From an uncultured Fibrobacter sp. (lineage in GTDB: Bacteria > Fibrobacterota > Fibrobacteria > Fibrobacterales > Fibrobacteraceae): 33,168 nucleotides of DNA. The stretch spans positions 1 through 33,168 of the forward strand of contig CAMKNA010000025.1 in the NCBI GenBank assembly GCA_946414075.1, given 5' to 3'. How positions within the stretch are numbered: the first letter of the stretch is position 1; every line of letters starts with the position of its first letter. A program made the position numbers and the translations under genes. The notes below the pieces were generated by a model. It worked only from the letters and a program-made list of their open reading frames with translations. It was not told where the DNA came from and searched no databases. Shown one piece after another: positions 1 through 8,465 of this stretch.

Positions 1-2
1 AG

Positions 3-134
3 CTGATACTTGCCGACGGCCCCCGCGGTCAGTTCCTCGACGGCTCCTGGCACGCCCGTTCCGCCCTCATGGCCAACGCCGACAAGGTGCAGGAACTCGC
101 CAGCAAGCTGCCGTATATGAACTTTCTAAAGTAA
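3..134 (+). CDS. 3' end of an unrecognised protein-coding gene
   Basis: An open frame enters from the left edge and ends at TAA (132-134), giving 43 residues that finish in LPYMNFLK. Codon use is like that of the neighbours and an intrinsic-terminator-like palindrome follows directly, so this is probably the true end of a gene. The fragment contains DGSWHARSALMANADKV, which I cannot assign to a family. No function is proposed. Confidence 0.6.
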   Translation: MILADGPRGQFLDGSWHARSALMANADKVQELASKLPYMNFLK

Positions 135-155
135 TCGCAGGAATCGCAGAATGAC

Positions 156-185
156 ATCCCGGGCCCATTCCGGGATCACTTTTTT
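156..185 (+). terminator. Palindrome plus T-run downstream of the first gene
   Basis: ATCCCGG (156-162) and CCGGGAT (170-176) form a 7-bp stem with a 7-nt loop, followed by a T-run at 180-185. It lies 21 bp after the stop codon. It also resembles other GTCATCC-type palindromes in this window (18113, 22207, 29987), so it may be a repeat element acting as a terminator. Confidence 0.6.
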
Positions 186-251
186 CAAAAACGTCCAGGT
201 CAAACCAGGGCGTTTTTTACTAGGTTTACAGAGGATTGTTTCGGGGGAACC

Positions 252-1223
252 ATGTACACTTGGATAAAGGCAAGAGAAATCCTTCTCATAGCAACGCTGG
301 GCTTGGGGCTTTTGGCGGCCTGTAGCGACGACAACAGCAGTAACAACGGGGCTGGCCCCGCCGATTCGGACACAGGAACACCCATCGCATTGCTAGACAC
401 CTCCTTAGTCCGCAAGCATGTCGACGAAGGTAACGGCTGCGCCATGCCAATTAAAGAAGAATCGGAAGAAGGACCTTCCCTAGCAAAGACCGCTATTTCA
501 CTGGAAGAGGATGTCGCCTTTTTCGCGAGACCCAAATGTGGCACATTCCACGACATTCACCTGTACATAAACGCAAGGGCCCAAGTGGTAGACACCAAGG
601 GAAATCCCATGGCTGGCGCCAAAGTTTACGAGGGCCGGTGTGCCTTTGACGACAAAAGTTGCCAGTACACCACCGACAAGGACGGTTTTTTCTACATCGA
701 CAGCATAAACTTCTTGACATACATGGAAAACTACGAGGGCGCCGCGAAAGAAGTATCTCCAACGAAAGCCTACACCCCAATGTACCAGTCACTCCAGCTG
801 CGGGTGCTTTCCGCAGATTCTAGCCTTGGTGCCAACATCTTTTCATCTTTTTCCAAAGCCAGTGTCGTAGAAATAAGGGGCGAGCAGGTTGCCGAACTGA
901 AAAAGATCTCGCTGGAGCCTGTTTATACCGCCAGGCTATACCTGGATTCTATCCATGTTCTCGACGACGAATACTCATGGGAGTTTGTCGAAGAAAACGG
1001 CTTCGGAATCTGCATGGAATTGCTTGACGGTCCCCTCTCTTCGGAATTCGAAGAGGATAACGAACCCTACGATTTCTACCCCTGCCAAATGGTAACTGAA
1101 AAAGACCAGGAAAACGGTTATGTCACCCTCTACGGACTACCCGAAGGGACCTACTGGTTTTCCATTGGCGGTCCAAATTCCCAGATAAGCGTAGGCAGCG
1201 ATTCTCTGGTCGTGACCCGTTAA
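252..1223 (+). CDS. Outer-membrane/periplasmic lipoprotein with a carboxypeptidase-regulatory-like domain
   Basis: 323 aa. The N-terminus is a lipoprotein signal peptide with lipobox LAAC, the acylated residue being Cys24, followed by a Ser/Asn/Asp-rich tether. Residues about 95-145 (INARAQVVDTKGNPMAGAKV, then an acidic stretch and TDKDGFFYI) fit the beta-sandwich pattern of carboxypeptidase-regulatory-like domains, as in radical-SAM-associated lipoproteins. That assignment is from pattern only. The rest, with paired Cys residues, is unrecognised. A GGGGGA ribosome-binding sequence lies just before the ATG. The gene's TAA directly abuts the stop codon of the convergent sodB, so there is no room for a terminator between them. 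Function unknown; probably surface-associated. Confidence 0.85.
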   Translation: MYTWIKAREILLIATLGLGLLAACSDDNSSNNGAGPADSDTGTPIALLDTSLVRKHVDEGNGCAMPIKEESEEGPSLAKTAISLEEDVAFFARPKCGTFHDIHLYINARAQVVDTKGNPMAGAKVYEGRCAFDDKSCQYTTDKDGFFYIDSINFLTYMENYEGAAKEVSPTKAYTPMYQSLQLRVLSADSSLGANIFSSFSKASVVEIRGEQVAELKKISLEPVYTARLYLDSIHVLDDEYSWEFVEENGFGICMELLDGPLSSEFEEDNEPYDFYPCQMVTEKDQENGYVTLYGLPEGTYWFSIGGPNSQISVGSDSLVVTR

Positions 1224-1823
1224 TTACGCCAGCCGCTGGTTCACGACATCCCAGTTGACAATGCTCCAGAGCGCCTTGAGGTAGTCTGGGCGACGGTTGC
1301 GGTAGTCGATGTAGTAGGCGTGTTCCCACACGTCAAATGTCAGTAGCGGCTTTAAGCCCTTGGTGAGCGGGTTCTGGGCGTTGCCTTCTTGCGTAATCAC
1401 CAGCTTGCCGCTGGCATCGGCGGAGAGCCAGACCCAGCCGGAACCGAAAAGGCCCGCACCCTTTGCCTGGAATTCTTCCTGGAATTTTTCGAAGGAGCCG
1501 AAATCGCGAGCGATGGCTTCTGCGATCTTGCCCGAGGGGGCGTTACCGGCCTTCGGAGCCTTAAACTGTAAAAAGTACATGGCGTGGTTCAGAATCTGAC
1601 CCGCATTGTTGAACACGCCGCCTTCGGAGCTCTTCACGATTTCTTCAAGAGACTTGCCTTCGAAGGCGCTTCCCGGGAGAGCTGCATTCAGGTTGTTCAC
1701 ATAGGTCTGCAGGTGCTTTCCGTAGTGGAACTCGATGGTCTCGGCGCTGAGGGCAGGGGCCAGGTCCGCACCTGCGTACGGGAGAGCGGGCATTTCAAAT
1801 TTTCCGTTGACAGGCTGAATCAT
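1224..1823 (-). CDS. sodB: Superoxide dismutase, Fe type
   Basis: 199 aa, the usual length for cytoplasmic Fe/Mn superoxide dismutases, which convert superoxide to oxygen and hydrogen peroxide. Metal ligands are visible: His33 (FHYGKH), His80 (NH in QILNHAMY), Asp164 and His168 (DVWEHAYY). Gln76, four residues before His80, occupies the position of the E. coli SodB active-site Gln69, and Ala149 replaces the Gln found there in MnSOD. This favours iron as cofactor, although cambialistic enzymes exist. The ATG at 1823 has a GGAGG sequence 7-8 nt upstream. A sigma70-like promoter and a 15-bp palindrome lie upstream. In a strict rumen or gut anaerobe it would protect against transient oxygen. Confidence 0.96.
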   Translation of the reverse strand: MIQPVNGKFEMPALPYAGADLAPALSAETIEFHYGKHLQTYVNNLNAALPGSAFEGKSLEEIVKSSEGGVFNNAGQILNHAMYFLQFKAPKAGNAPSGKIAEAIARDFGSFEKFQEEFQAKGAGLFGSGWVWLSADASGKLVITQEGNAQNPLTKGLKPLLTFDVWEHAYYIDYRNRRPDYLKALWSIVNWDVVNQRLA

Positions 1824-1852
1824 AATGAACCTCCAGGTTTACATCCTCGGTA

Positions 1853-1882
1853 ATTATACATTTTTTTGCTTTTTTACCCCAA
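1853..1882 (-). promoter_or_regulatory. Predicted sodB promoter
   Basis: On the minus strand, TATAAT (complement of 1853-1858) is preceded by TTGGGG (complement of 1877-1882) with an 18-bp spacer. The predicted transcription start would be about 20-25 nt before the sodB ATG. The -10 is perfect; the -35 is partial. Confidence 0.55.
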
Positions 1883-1885
1883 AAC

Positions 1886-1900
1886 ATTCCAATTTGGAAT
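1886..1900. promoter_or_regulatory. Candidate operator palindrome upstream of sodB
   Basis: ATTCCAATTTGGAAT is a perfect palindrome with 7-bp arms around one central T. It sits 4 bp upstream of the proposed -35 of sodB. Its size and placement suit a dimeric regulator, plausibly redox- or iron-responsive, but no regulator can be named from the sequence. Confidence 0.4.
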
Positions 1901-1950
1901 ATAAAAACGGCATCTTTTTTCACCTTAGGTAGCCTATTACCATTTAGAAA

Positions 1951-1994
1951 TATATTTTCACGTTAAAAGAGAAGCCTCGTCGAACGACAGAGGC
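1951..1994 (+). promoter_or_regulatory. Predicted promoter and leader hairpin of the FIST-GGDEF-HD-GYP gene
   Basis: TATATTTT at 1951-1958 resembles the TAnnTTTG -7 element seen elsewhere in the window. Transcription from here would give a leader of roughly 65-70 nt. The leader starts with a stable hairpin: GCCTCGTC (1974-1981) pairs with GAC plus GAGGC (1986-1994) around a GAAC loop, with one bulged A. It does not match the c-di-GMP-I or -II riboswitch consensus I know. Confidence 0.35.
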
Positions 1995-2029
1995 GTAATA
2001 GGTTTTGTAGGGTCTGTGCAGGATAGAGT

Positions 2030-4423
2030 ATGAAAAACAGGTTTTTTGCTTTTAAGGACGCTGTAACTTTTGAAAATGAACTGGCCATATTCAGCAAATG
2101 GCACAAGGAACACGGGACTCCTGCCATGTGTTTCCAAATTCATTCCACGATACTGGAACCCGAAAAACTGCAACCCGTCTGGGACATACTGCAAAAGCAT
2201 TTCCCTGAGGTTCCCTGGTTCGGCAATTCCACCAGCGGAAACATCGTAGACTGCGACCTTGCCGCAGACATTTCCGTATCAGCAATAATTTTTGAAAAGC
2301 CTTCGACCAAGTTCCAAGTTCAGCAGTACGATTTTACCAAGGAATCCATCAGCGGCATCGCCGGCGATATTCTCCAAGAAGTGACTAAGAACCCCTGGGT
2401 CAAGGCTGTAGAAATCTACCACTGCATCTCCCCCTTTTCCACCACGGCCCTTTGCGAAGGGCTAGATGACCTGCCTAGCGACATCCAGATATTCGGCGGC
2501 ATCGTCTGTTCTCCCGATATCACGAGTCCCCATTCCTGCGTATTCTCCTCGGTAGGCGGTTTTTCCAAGAACGGCATCCTGGTGGTGTTCTACGGAGGCG
2601 AAGACTTCTTCGTAGATTCCCGCAAAATCAGCGGTTGGAAACCTCTCGGTCGCACCTTCCACGTGACCCGTTCCATAGGCAATGTTCTTTACGAACTGGA
2701 AGGAATTCCCGCCTACGAAGTCTACAACAAGTATCTGAGCATCAAGAACGACGGGAATTTCTTCTACAACGCCCTGGAGTTCCCCATGCTCTATGAGCAC
2801 AACGGGGTATCCATCGTCCGCGCAGCCGGGGCCAGCAATCCCGATGGCTCCCTTTCCATGTCCTCCGACATAGACGAAGGTTCCATCGTCCGACTCTCCT
2901 ATGGCGAACCACGGCTAATCGTGGAAAAAATCCGGGAAGAAAGCTCCAAGTGCGAAGAATTCGGCCCCGAGGTGCAGCACCTGTTCTCTTGCGCAGCCCG
3001 AAAGGCCTTCTGGCACGAACACGAACCGACCTACGAAATCGCCCCCCTCAAAGGTCTCTCGGCCAGCACCGGCTTTTTCTCCCACGGCGAATTCCTGCGC
3101 GAAAAAGGCCACATGAACCAGCACAACATTACGCTGGTCATTGCCTCCATGCGCGAGGGCCCCGCCGTCAGGCGTGAACGTTCCAAAGACGAAAATATCC
3201 GCGAAAGCATGACCACCCGCCTCCCCCTTGCGGCCCGCATGGCCACCTTCATTCGAGAGACGTCTTTTGAACTGGAGCAGATGAACAGCAAGCTTCGGGT
3301 CATGAACGAGCACTTACAAGACGTGGCCACTACCGACAGCCTTACAGGCCTGGAAAATAGGCTCGCCTTTGACGAGATGTTGAGCAACATCGCCCTAGAC
3401 GAATCCGAATCCAACAACTGGACCATGGTGCTAATGGATGTGAACGGCCTAAAATACGCCAACGACACTTTCGGGCACCAAGCTGGAGACACCCTGATTA
3501 TCGCCGCCGGCAATGTCATCAAGAAGGCCTACGGCGAACAGGGCAACTGCTTCCGTATCGGCGGCGACGAATTCGCCGTCATTACCAGAACTCCCGCAGA
3601 CGCACTGTTCAAGCAGTATTCCTGCATGCAAAAGTACATCGAGGAATACAACAAGGAAGCCAGCTACCACCTTTCCATTGCCGTGGGCGAAAGCAGCCTT
3701 ATCAACGCGTCCAACATGCGCAAGTCCATCAGTGACTGGAAAATGGAAGCGGACCTGAACATGTACCGTGACAAGGTCCACTACCACAAGCCCCGAAAAA
3801 ACGACGAATTCCAGAATCTCAAAGATTTGATCGATGGAATGATTTCGGCAGAGGAATCAAAAGAATCCTACATGATGCACCATTCCGAGCACGTGAAGGC
3901 CTATGCTGAACTGATAGCAAAATTATCCGGACTTACAGAAAGTTCTATACAGGCCATCGGACAAGCGGCAAGCCTCCATGACATCGGCAAAATTGGCGTA
4001 AGCGACGCCATCATCAGCAAACCGGGTAAGCTTACCAACGAGGAGTTCGTTGCCATCAAGCAGCATTCCATCATCGGAGCCAAGATACTGATACAGGCCA
4101 ACTACAGCAACGAGATGGTGCAGACTGTACTACATCATCACGAGCGTTTCGATGGCAAGGGATACCCCGAGGGGCTTGCTGGCGAAAAAATCCCGGTTGG
4201 CTCGCGAATCTTGGCCATTGCGGATTCCATCGATGCCATGACCAGCAAGCGGGTCTATCGCGACGCCCTGCCGCTCCCCCAATGCCGAGCAGAAATCGAA
4301 AGGAATCTGGGCACCATGTACGACCCTACCATAGGCAAGACAGTGCTTACGCACTGGAACGAAATCATCGACCTGCTAATGAAATTGCAAAGCGGGCGAC
4401 CCAAGATCCTAAGGGAAGTATAG
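2030..4423 (+). CDS. FIST - GGDEF - HD-GYP signalling protein (c-di-GMP synthesis and degradation)
   Basis: 797 aa, soluble, no membrane segments. Residues about 30-370 match the FIST_N and FIST_C sensor pair, which is thought to bind small ligands such as amino acids. A helical linker (about 395-430) leads to a GGDEF diguanylate cyclase domain (DSLTGLENR, then intact GGDEF at 511-515). No RxxD inhibitory site precedes GGDEF. The C-terminal third is an HD-GYP phosphodiesterase: HD at 650-651 (HDIGKIG) and HHERFDGKGYP ending at 713, with the metal-binding His and Asp residues present. One protein could therefore both make and hydrolyse c-di-GMP under ligand control. The ATG is preceded by GGATAGAG. 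The EAL gene starts 21 bp downstream on the same strand, so they are probably co-transcribed. Domain calls come from motifs; activity is inferred. Confidence 0.92.
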   Translation: MKNRFFAFKDAVTFENELAIFSKWHKEHGTPAMCFQIHSTILEPEKLQPVWDILQKHFPEVPWFGNSTSGNIVDCDLAADISVSAIIFEKPSTKFQVQQYDFTKESISGIAGDILQEVTKNPWVKAVEIYHCISPFSTTALCEGLDDLPSDIQIFGGIVCSPDITSPHSCVFSSVGGFSKNGILVVFYGGEDFFVDSRKISGWKPLGRTFHVTRSIGNVLYELEGIPAYEVYNKYLSIKNDGNFFYNALEFPMLYEHNGVSIVRAAGASNPDGSLSMSSDIDEGSIVRLSYGEPRLIVEKIREESSKCEEFGPEVQHLFSCAARKAFWHEHEPTYEIAPLKGLSASTGFFSHGEFLREKGHMNQHNITLVIASMREGPAVRRERSKDENIRESMTTRLPLAARMATFIRETSFELEQMNSKLRVMNEHLQDVATTDSLTGLENRLAFDEMLSNIALDESESNNWTMVLMDVNGLKYANDTFGHQAGDTLIIAAGNVIKKAYGEQGNCFRIGGDEFAVITRTPADALFKQYSCMQKYIEEYNKEASYHLSIAVGESSLINASNMRKSISDWKMEADLNMYRDKVHYHKPRKNDEFQNLKDLIDGMISAEESKESYMMHHSEHVKAYAELIAKLSGLTESSIQAIGQAASLHDIGKIGVSDAIISKPGKLTNEEFVAIKQHSIIGAKILIQANYSNEMVQTVLHHHERFDGKGYPEGLAGEKIPVGSRILAIADSIDAMTSKRVYRDALPLPQCRAEIERNLGTMYDPTIGKTVLTHWNEIIDLLMKLQSGRPKILREV

Positions 4424-4444
4424 CAGAATCCAGAGGCAACATCC

Positions 4445-6712
4445 ATGAGAGCGGTGTTTTCTGTCATATTCTTCTTACTGATTCTCGCACTGATCCTGTG
4501 CGCTGTTTTTGCGCGTAGATCCCACAAGCCTATCGGACAGTCCCTATCCATTCTCTGCGCCTCGCTGATTTTCCCGGTTCTTGGCAACTTGATTCTTGTC
4601 ATCTCCCGTAACGAACTGCTTTCGTTCATTGGCAGCCACGTCTATGTCATCGGCATGGACCTAATGGCGTTCTCCTTGATTGATTTTACCATGGCCTATT
4701 GCAACGTCTCCTGGAGACGCAACTGGAAAAGCTACCTGGTCTATACCCTACTCACCGTCGATATAATCCAGGTCTTCCTGAACCCATTCTTTGGACACGT
4801 TTTCGCTATCAAGCCCACTATGGTAGAAGGTTCCGCATACTACCAGCTTGTCCCCTTCTTAGGGCTGACATACCACCGCATCGCTGTCTATGCCACAGTC
4901 CTCATTTCAATAATCATGCTCCTAGCAAAGAGCATTCGCGTCCCGAGAATCTATGCCGAAAAATACTATGTCATCTTGCTGACCCTGCTCCTTGCCGCAG
5001 CCTGGCAGACCTACTACATCGTTGCACAGATTCCCATCGACCGTTCCATGGTGGGCATCGGCGCCTTCGGCATTATCTTGTTTTATGTTTCCCTAATTTA
5101 CCGCCCCTTCCGAGTTTTGGACAAAATGCTTGCCAATGTGGCTTCCAAGCTCCCCGAGGCCATCTTTTTCTTTGATACGAACAAAAACTGTATCTGGGCC
5201 AACGAACATGGTTTAAAACTGGTACAGCTAGAAGAGGAATCCGTAGAAAAAGCACCTTCTCTCCTAAGCGAGATGTTCAACGACTTCAACAAACAAGAAC
5301 CCGAATGGACATCTAAAGCCGTCATCGGTTCTGGACAGAGCGCAAAATACTACACCTTGAAGAAACAGAACTTGACCGATGCCAAAGGAAGCGTTATAGG
5401 TTCTTTCTTCAGCATCCAAGACAACACCGAAATCGAGCGTCAACTCCAGCAGGACATCTACAATGCTTCACACGACAGGCTGACCGGACTGCTCAACAAG
5501 GACGCTCTTTTCCAGGAGATTCGTGAAACGGTACGGCGGGAATCCACCACTCCCTACTGGATTGCCTATTTCGACATCAAGGATTTTAAGATTATCAACG
5601 ATATTTTCGGAAAGGAAATGGGCGACTTTGTTCTCCAGAAAATCGCCAAGTGGCTTCGGGTCCATTCCTCTTCGAACTGGATATTCGGGCGACTGACCGG
5701 AGACGCCTTTGGCATCTGCTTTCCTTCTAACGAACCCAATGTGAGAATGGTGGAGCAGCAGATTTCAAAATTTGTCCTTTCTAATGGTTCCGTGGACCAT
5801 AACATCCTCATCCATGTTGGACTTTATAAGATAACGGATCCCGACATCGATGTTTCCATCATGTTCGACCGTGCCCATGTAGCCCTGAACACCGTCAAGG
5901 GAGAATTCAACCGCCATGTTGCCATTTACAACGACATGATGCGGAACCAAGTGCTCTGGGACCAGAAAATATCCGCGCAACTAGAAAAGGCCATTAAAGA
6001 AAGGCAACTACAGCCCTACCTGCAGCCCATCGTGGACCACCACGGGAAAATCATCGGGTCCGAAGCCCTTGTCCGGTGGATCCATCCCGAAGAGGGGTTC
6101 CTGCCCCCTATCAAGTTCATTCCCGTCTTTGAACGAAATGGTATGATTGCCGAAGTAGATAAATACATCTGGCGTCGCGCCTGCGAAATTCTCGCGTCAT
6201 GGACCGGAGATAAATCCAAACTATTCATATCCATCAATATTTCACCCAAAGATTTCTATTTCATGGATGTGTATTCCGAGATCACCGCTCTAGTGAAGGA
6301 ATACGGAATTGAACCGTCCAGACTCCGTGTGGAAATAACCGAAAGCGTCATGATGACGGATATTGAGAACCGTATTGCCATTCTGAACAACTTCCGAGAA
6401 TCGGGATTTATCGTAGAGATGGACGATTTCGGAAGTGGGTATTCTTCTCTAAACCAGCTCAAGGACATGCCCTTGGACGGCCTTAAAATTGACATGAAGT
6501 TCCTGAGTAGCGCCATAAACAACGAGCGCTCCGAAACTATTCTACGATATGTCGTCAGGATGTCTAAGGAATTGGGCCTGTTCTCGCTCACCGAAGGTGT
6601 AGAAACCAAGGAGCAATACAACATGCTGAACGAGATGGGCTGCAACCTGTTCCAGGGATATTACTTTGCGAAGCCCATTCCGTTGGACGAATTTGAAAAG
6701 CTGATAGCGTAG
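4445..6712 (+). CDS. Membrane 7TM - PAS - GGDEF(degenerate) - EAL c-di-GMP phosphodiesterase
   Basis: 755 aa. The first 225 residues hold about seven hydrophobic segments, like the N-terminal 7TM sensor regions of histidine kinases. A PAS-like domain follows (about 235-345, LPEAIFFFDTNKNCIWAN). The GGDEF domain is recognisable (HDRLTGLLNKDALF) but its signature is TGDAF (418-422), so it is probably not catalytic and may bind GTP or act structurally. The EAL domain looks active: EALVRW from 540, the second catalytic region DDFGSGYS from 660, Glu717 in TEGVET, and the terminal QGYYFAKP. It should hydrolyse c-di-GMP to pGpG at the inner membrane. It probably forms an operon with the upstream FIST-GGDEF-HD-GYP gene. 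Its stop lies 2 bp from that of the convergent namZ-like gene. Confidence 0.92.
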   Translation: MRAVFSVIFFLLILALILCAVFARRSHKPIGQSLSILCASLIFPVLGNLILVISRNELLSFIGSHVYVIGMDLMAFSLIDFTMAYCNVSWRRNWKSYLVYTLLTVDIIQVFLNPFFGHVFAIKPTMVEGSAYYQLVPFLGLTYHRIAVYATVLISIIMLLAKSIRVPRIYAEKYYVILLTLLLAAAWQTYYIVAQIPIDRSMVGIGAFGIILFYVSLIYRPFRVLDKMLANVASKLPEAIFFFDTNKNCIWANEHGLKLVQLEEESVEKAPSLLSEMFNDFNKQEPEWTSKAVIGSGQSAKYYTLKKQNLTDAKGSVIGSFFSIQDNTEIERQLQQDIYNASHDRLTGLLNKDALFQEIRETVRRESTTPYWIAYFDIKDFKIINDIFGKEMGDFVLQKIAKWLRVHSSSNWIFGRLTGDAFGICFPSNEPNVRMVEQQISKFVLSNGSVDHNILIHVGLYKITDPDIDVSIMFDRAHVALNTVKGEFNRHVAIYNDMMRNQVLWDQKISAQLEKAIKERQLQPYLQPIVDHHGKIIGSEALVRWIHPEEGFLPPIKFIPVFERNGMIAEVDKYIWRRACEILASWTGDKSKLFISINISPKDFYFMDVYSEITALVKEYGIEPSRLRVEITESVMMTDIENRIAILNNFRESGFIVEMDDFGSGYSSLNQLKDMPLDGLKIDMKFLSSAINNERSETILRYVVRMSKELGLFSLTEGVETKEQYNMLNEMGCNLFQGYYFAKPIPLDEFEKLIA

Positions 6713-6714
6713 CC

Positions 6715-7812
6715 TTATATACTACTTTCGATAAATTCCTTGCGGAATGTGCCGTTGCCCAGCAATATGTCGATGGGCAGCTTCTTGAACTCGTATTCGT
6801 AAGGGGGCTGTTTCCAGGCGAAATCCTTCGGGTATTCATTGAAGATGTACTGCAATAGTTTCACCGTCATGTCGAAACTGCGGAACTTGTCGCGGTCCAG
6901 CACATGAATCTGCGCGCCCCCGCAAATCTGGCCGGCGCCCTTGTGGAAAGTGGGCTGGAAGTAGTTTTCACGGAAGTACACGCCCGGGAGCTTAAGCCCG
7001 TTCATGTACTTGCAAAGTTTGACAGCATCGATAAACGGGGCTCCGAAAATTTCAAACGGGCGCGTAGTGCCTCGGCCTTCGCTCACATTGGTGGCTTCGA
7101 ACAGGCACATACCGGGGTAAACGATGGCGGTATCAAGCGTGGGCATGTTAGGGCTCGGCAAAATCCACGGGAGTCCCGTCTGGTCGTACCACATCTTCTT
7201 GTCGTAACCTTCCATGCCCAGCACACAAAGTTCACACTTGGGGAACCGTTCTTCCTTGAACTGCACTGCCAGTTCGCCGATGGTCTTGGCATGGCGAGTG
7301 CGGATGCTGTGCAAGCCCACGAAGCTCGTGTAATTCAAGTCCAGCACCGGGCCTTCCTCGTCCACGCAGTTGATGGGGTTCGGACGGTCCACCACAATCA
7401 CGGGAATTCCGGCCTTCTCGCAGGCCTTCATGCAAAGGAACAAAGTCCAGATGAAGGTGTAGTAACGGGCGCCAACATCTTGCAAGTCCACCAGCATCAT
7501 GTCCACATGGCTGAGCATCTCGGCGGTGGGTTCCCGGTGTTCGCCGTACAGGCTATAGACGGGGATACCCAGTTCGGGGTCGGTGTAGCCCTCCCATTCG
7601 ATCATGTTGTCCTGGGTATGGCCCTTAATGCCGTGCTGCGGACCAAAAAGGGCAGAAAGTTTAAACAGTTTGCCGTCGTATTCCTTAAGGAGATCAAGGG
7701 TGTAGTGCAAATCGGGCAAGACCGATGCCGGGTGAAGGACCACGCCTAGGCGCTTGCCCCTGAGATTTGCGGGGAAAACTTTTTCAAAATGGGATAGAGC
7801 AAGGGTAACCAT
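6715..7812 (-). CDS. namZ: DUF1343 protein, NamZ-type exo-beta-N-acetylmuramidase homologue
   Basis: 365 aa from the ATG at 7812. DUF1343 proteins include NamZ (GH171), which removes terminal N-acetylmuramic acid from peptidoglycan fragments. Family motifs are present: GKRLGVVLHP near the N-terminus, FGPQHGIKG, VDLQDVGARYYTF, DRPNPI and EGRGTTRPFEIFGAPF. The frame can be extended 12 codons to a GTG at 7848, but that GTG has no ribosome-binding site and the extension is AT-rich promoter-like DNA. The family's usual start region also fits 7812. I see no convincing signal peptide from this start, so export is uncertain. Role: probably cell-wall turnover or use of peptidoglycan fragments. Divergent from a small lipoprotein gene. 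Confidence 0.88.
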   Translation of the reverse strand: MVTLALSHFEKVFPANLRGKRLGVVLHPASVLPDLHYTLDLLKEYDGKLFKLSALFGPQHGIKGHTQDNMIEWEGYTDPELGIPVYSLYGEHREPTAEMLSHVDMMLVDLQDVGARYYTFIWTLFLCMKACEKAGIPVIVVDRPNPINCVDEEGPVLDLNYTSFVGLHSIRTRHAKTIGELAVQFKEERFPKCELCVLGMEGYDKKMWYDQTGLPWILPSPNMPTLDTAIVYPGMCLFEATNVSEGRGTTRPFEIFGAPFIDAVKLCKYMNGLKLPGVYFRENYFQPTFHKGAGQICGGAQIHVLDRDKFRSFDMTVKLLQYIFNEYPKDFAWKQPPYEYEFKKLPIDILLGNGTFRKEFIESSI

Positions 7813-7855
7813 AGCCAAAAAATAAAAAAACACCCTTTCCCTAATCACTTTTATT

Positions 7856-7863
7856 TATATTAC
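7856..7863 (+). promoter_or_regulatory. Possible -7/-10 element for the 173-aa lipoprotein gene
   Basis: TATATTAC lies 26 bp before the ATG at 7890, in the short divergent spacer. It resembles TAnnTTTG-type elements in this window. The gene also has a GAGG ribosome-binding sequence. Confidence 0.3.
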
Positions 7864-7889
7864 TGGTAAACAAATTCAAGAGGATTACT

Positions 7890-8411
7890 ATGAAAACAAA
7901 AATCTTGACTCTCCTTGCGGCATCTTGCCTCGGTTTCTTCTCCGCATGTAGCAGCGACGATAGCGAAGGATCCAAATCGCTCACAGAACGGTGCGAAACG
8001 CTATCCGAAGATTGCCTTATCGGCAAATGGACCCTAAAGGAAATTGTCCAAAAGTCCGACCAACAGAATGTCCAGGATTTTTCTAACGCTCAGGGCGGCG
8101 TTCTGGAATTCAAGGACAATGGCATTTACCATTATGAGAGATCCTCTATCAGCAATTGTCCCGGTTCTCTGGGTGGAGCCGTAGATGACGAAGGTCATTG
8201 GTCGATTGACGAAGAAGCCGGCACTCTGGTATTCAAAGTCGACAAGCAGGGAGACTGCATGGGCGACATCGGCCGGACAGTGTACACAACTACGCCCAAG
8301 GTTGAAATCACGGGAGAAACATCGGTGTCTCTCTCTCTCAATACCGTCATTTTCCAGCAAGACGAAAACGCCGCCGGAGACAACACCGAAGTGTTTACCC
8401 GTACGGAATAA
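7890..8411 (+). CDS. Small lipoprotein, lipocalin-like
   Basis: 173 aa. Lipoprotein signal peptide with FSAC, Cys20 being the acylation site, then a short SSDDSEGS tether. The mature part begins CLIGKWTLKEI and contains GGVLEFKDNGIYHYE and GHWSIDEEAGTLVF. This matches the beta-strand pattern of lipocalin-like lipoproteins common in Bacteroidetes and Fibrobacter, where a GxW motif opens the barrel. Three further Cys residues may form disulfides. Ligand unknown. An intrinsic terminator follows directly. Confidence 0.82.
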   Translation: MKTKILTLLAASCLGFFSACSSDDSEGSKSLTERCETLSEDCLIGKWTLKEIVQKSDQQNVQDFSNAQGGVLEFKDNGIYHYERSSISNCPGSLGGAVDDEGHWSIDEEAGTLVFKVDKQGDCMGDIGRTVYTTTPKVEITGETSVSLSLNTVIFQQDENAAGDNTEVFTRTE

Positions 8412-8431
8412 TCCTATTCCAATTGAAATTG

Positions 8432-8458
8432 AAAGTCCTGCGAGTTCGCAGGACTTTT
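8432..8458 (+). terminator. Intrinsic terminator after the lipocalin-like lipoprotein gene
   Basis: An 11-bp perfect stem (8432-8442 with 8447-8457; core AGTCCTGCG) with loop AGTT is followed by a T-run to 8460. It lies between two convergent genes and has the T-run for the plus strand. Confidence 0.85.
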
Positions 8459-8465
8459 TTGTTAC

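Noticed and set aside
1951..2029. c-di-GMP riboswitch upstream of the FIST-GGDEF-HD-GYP gene
   Set aside because: The leader lacks the conserved GEMM-I and GEMM-II core sequences; only a simple hairpin is present.
6904..7749. 281-aa plus-strand frame opposite the NamZ-like gene
   Set aside because: Antisense shadow; the minus-strand frame carries all DUF1343 motifs.
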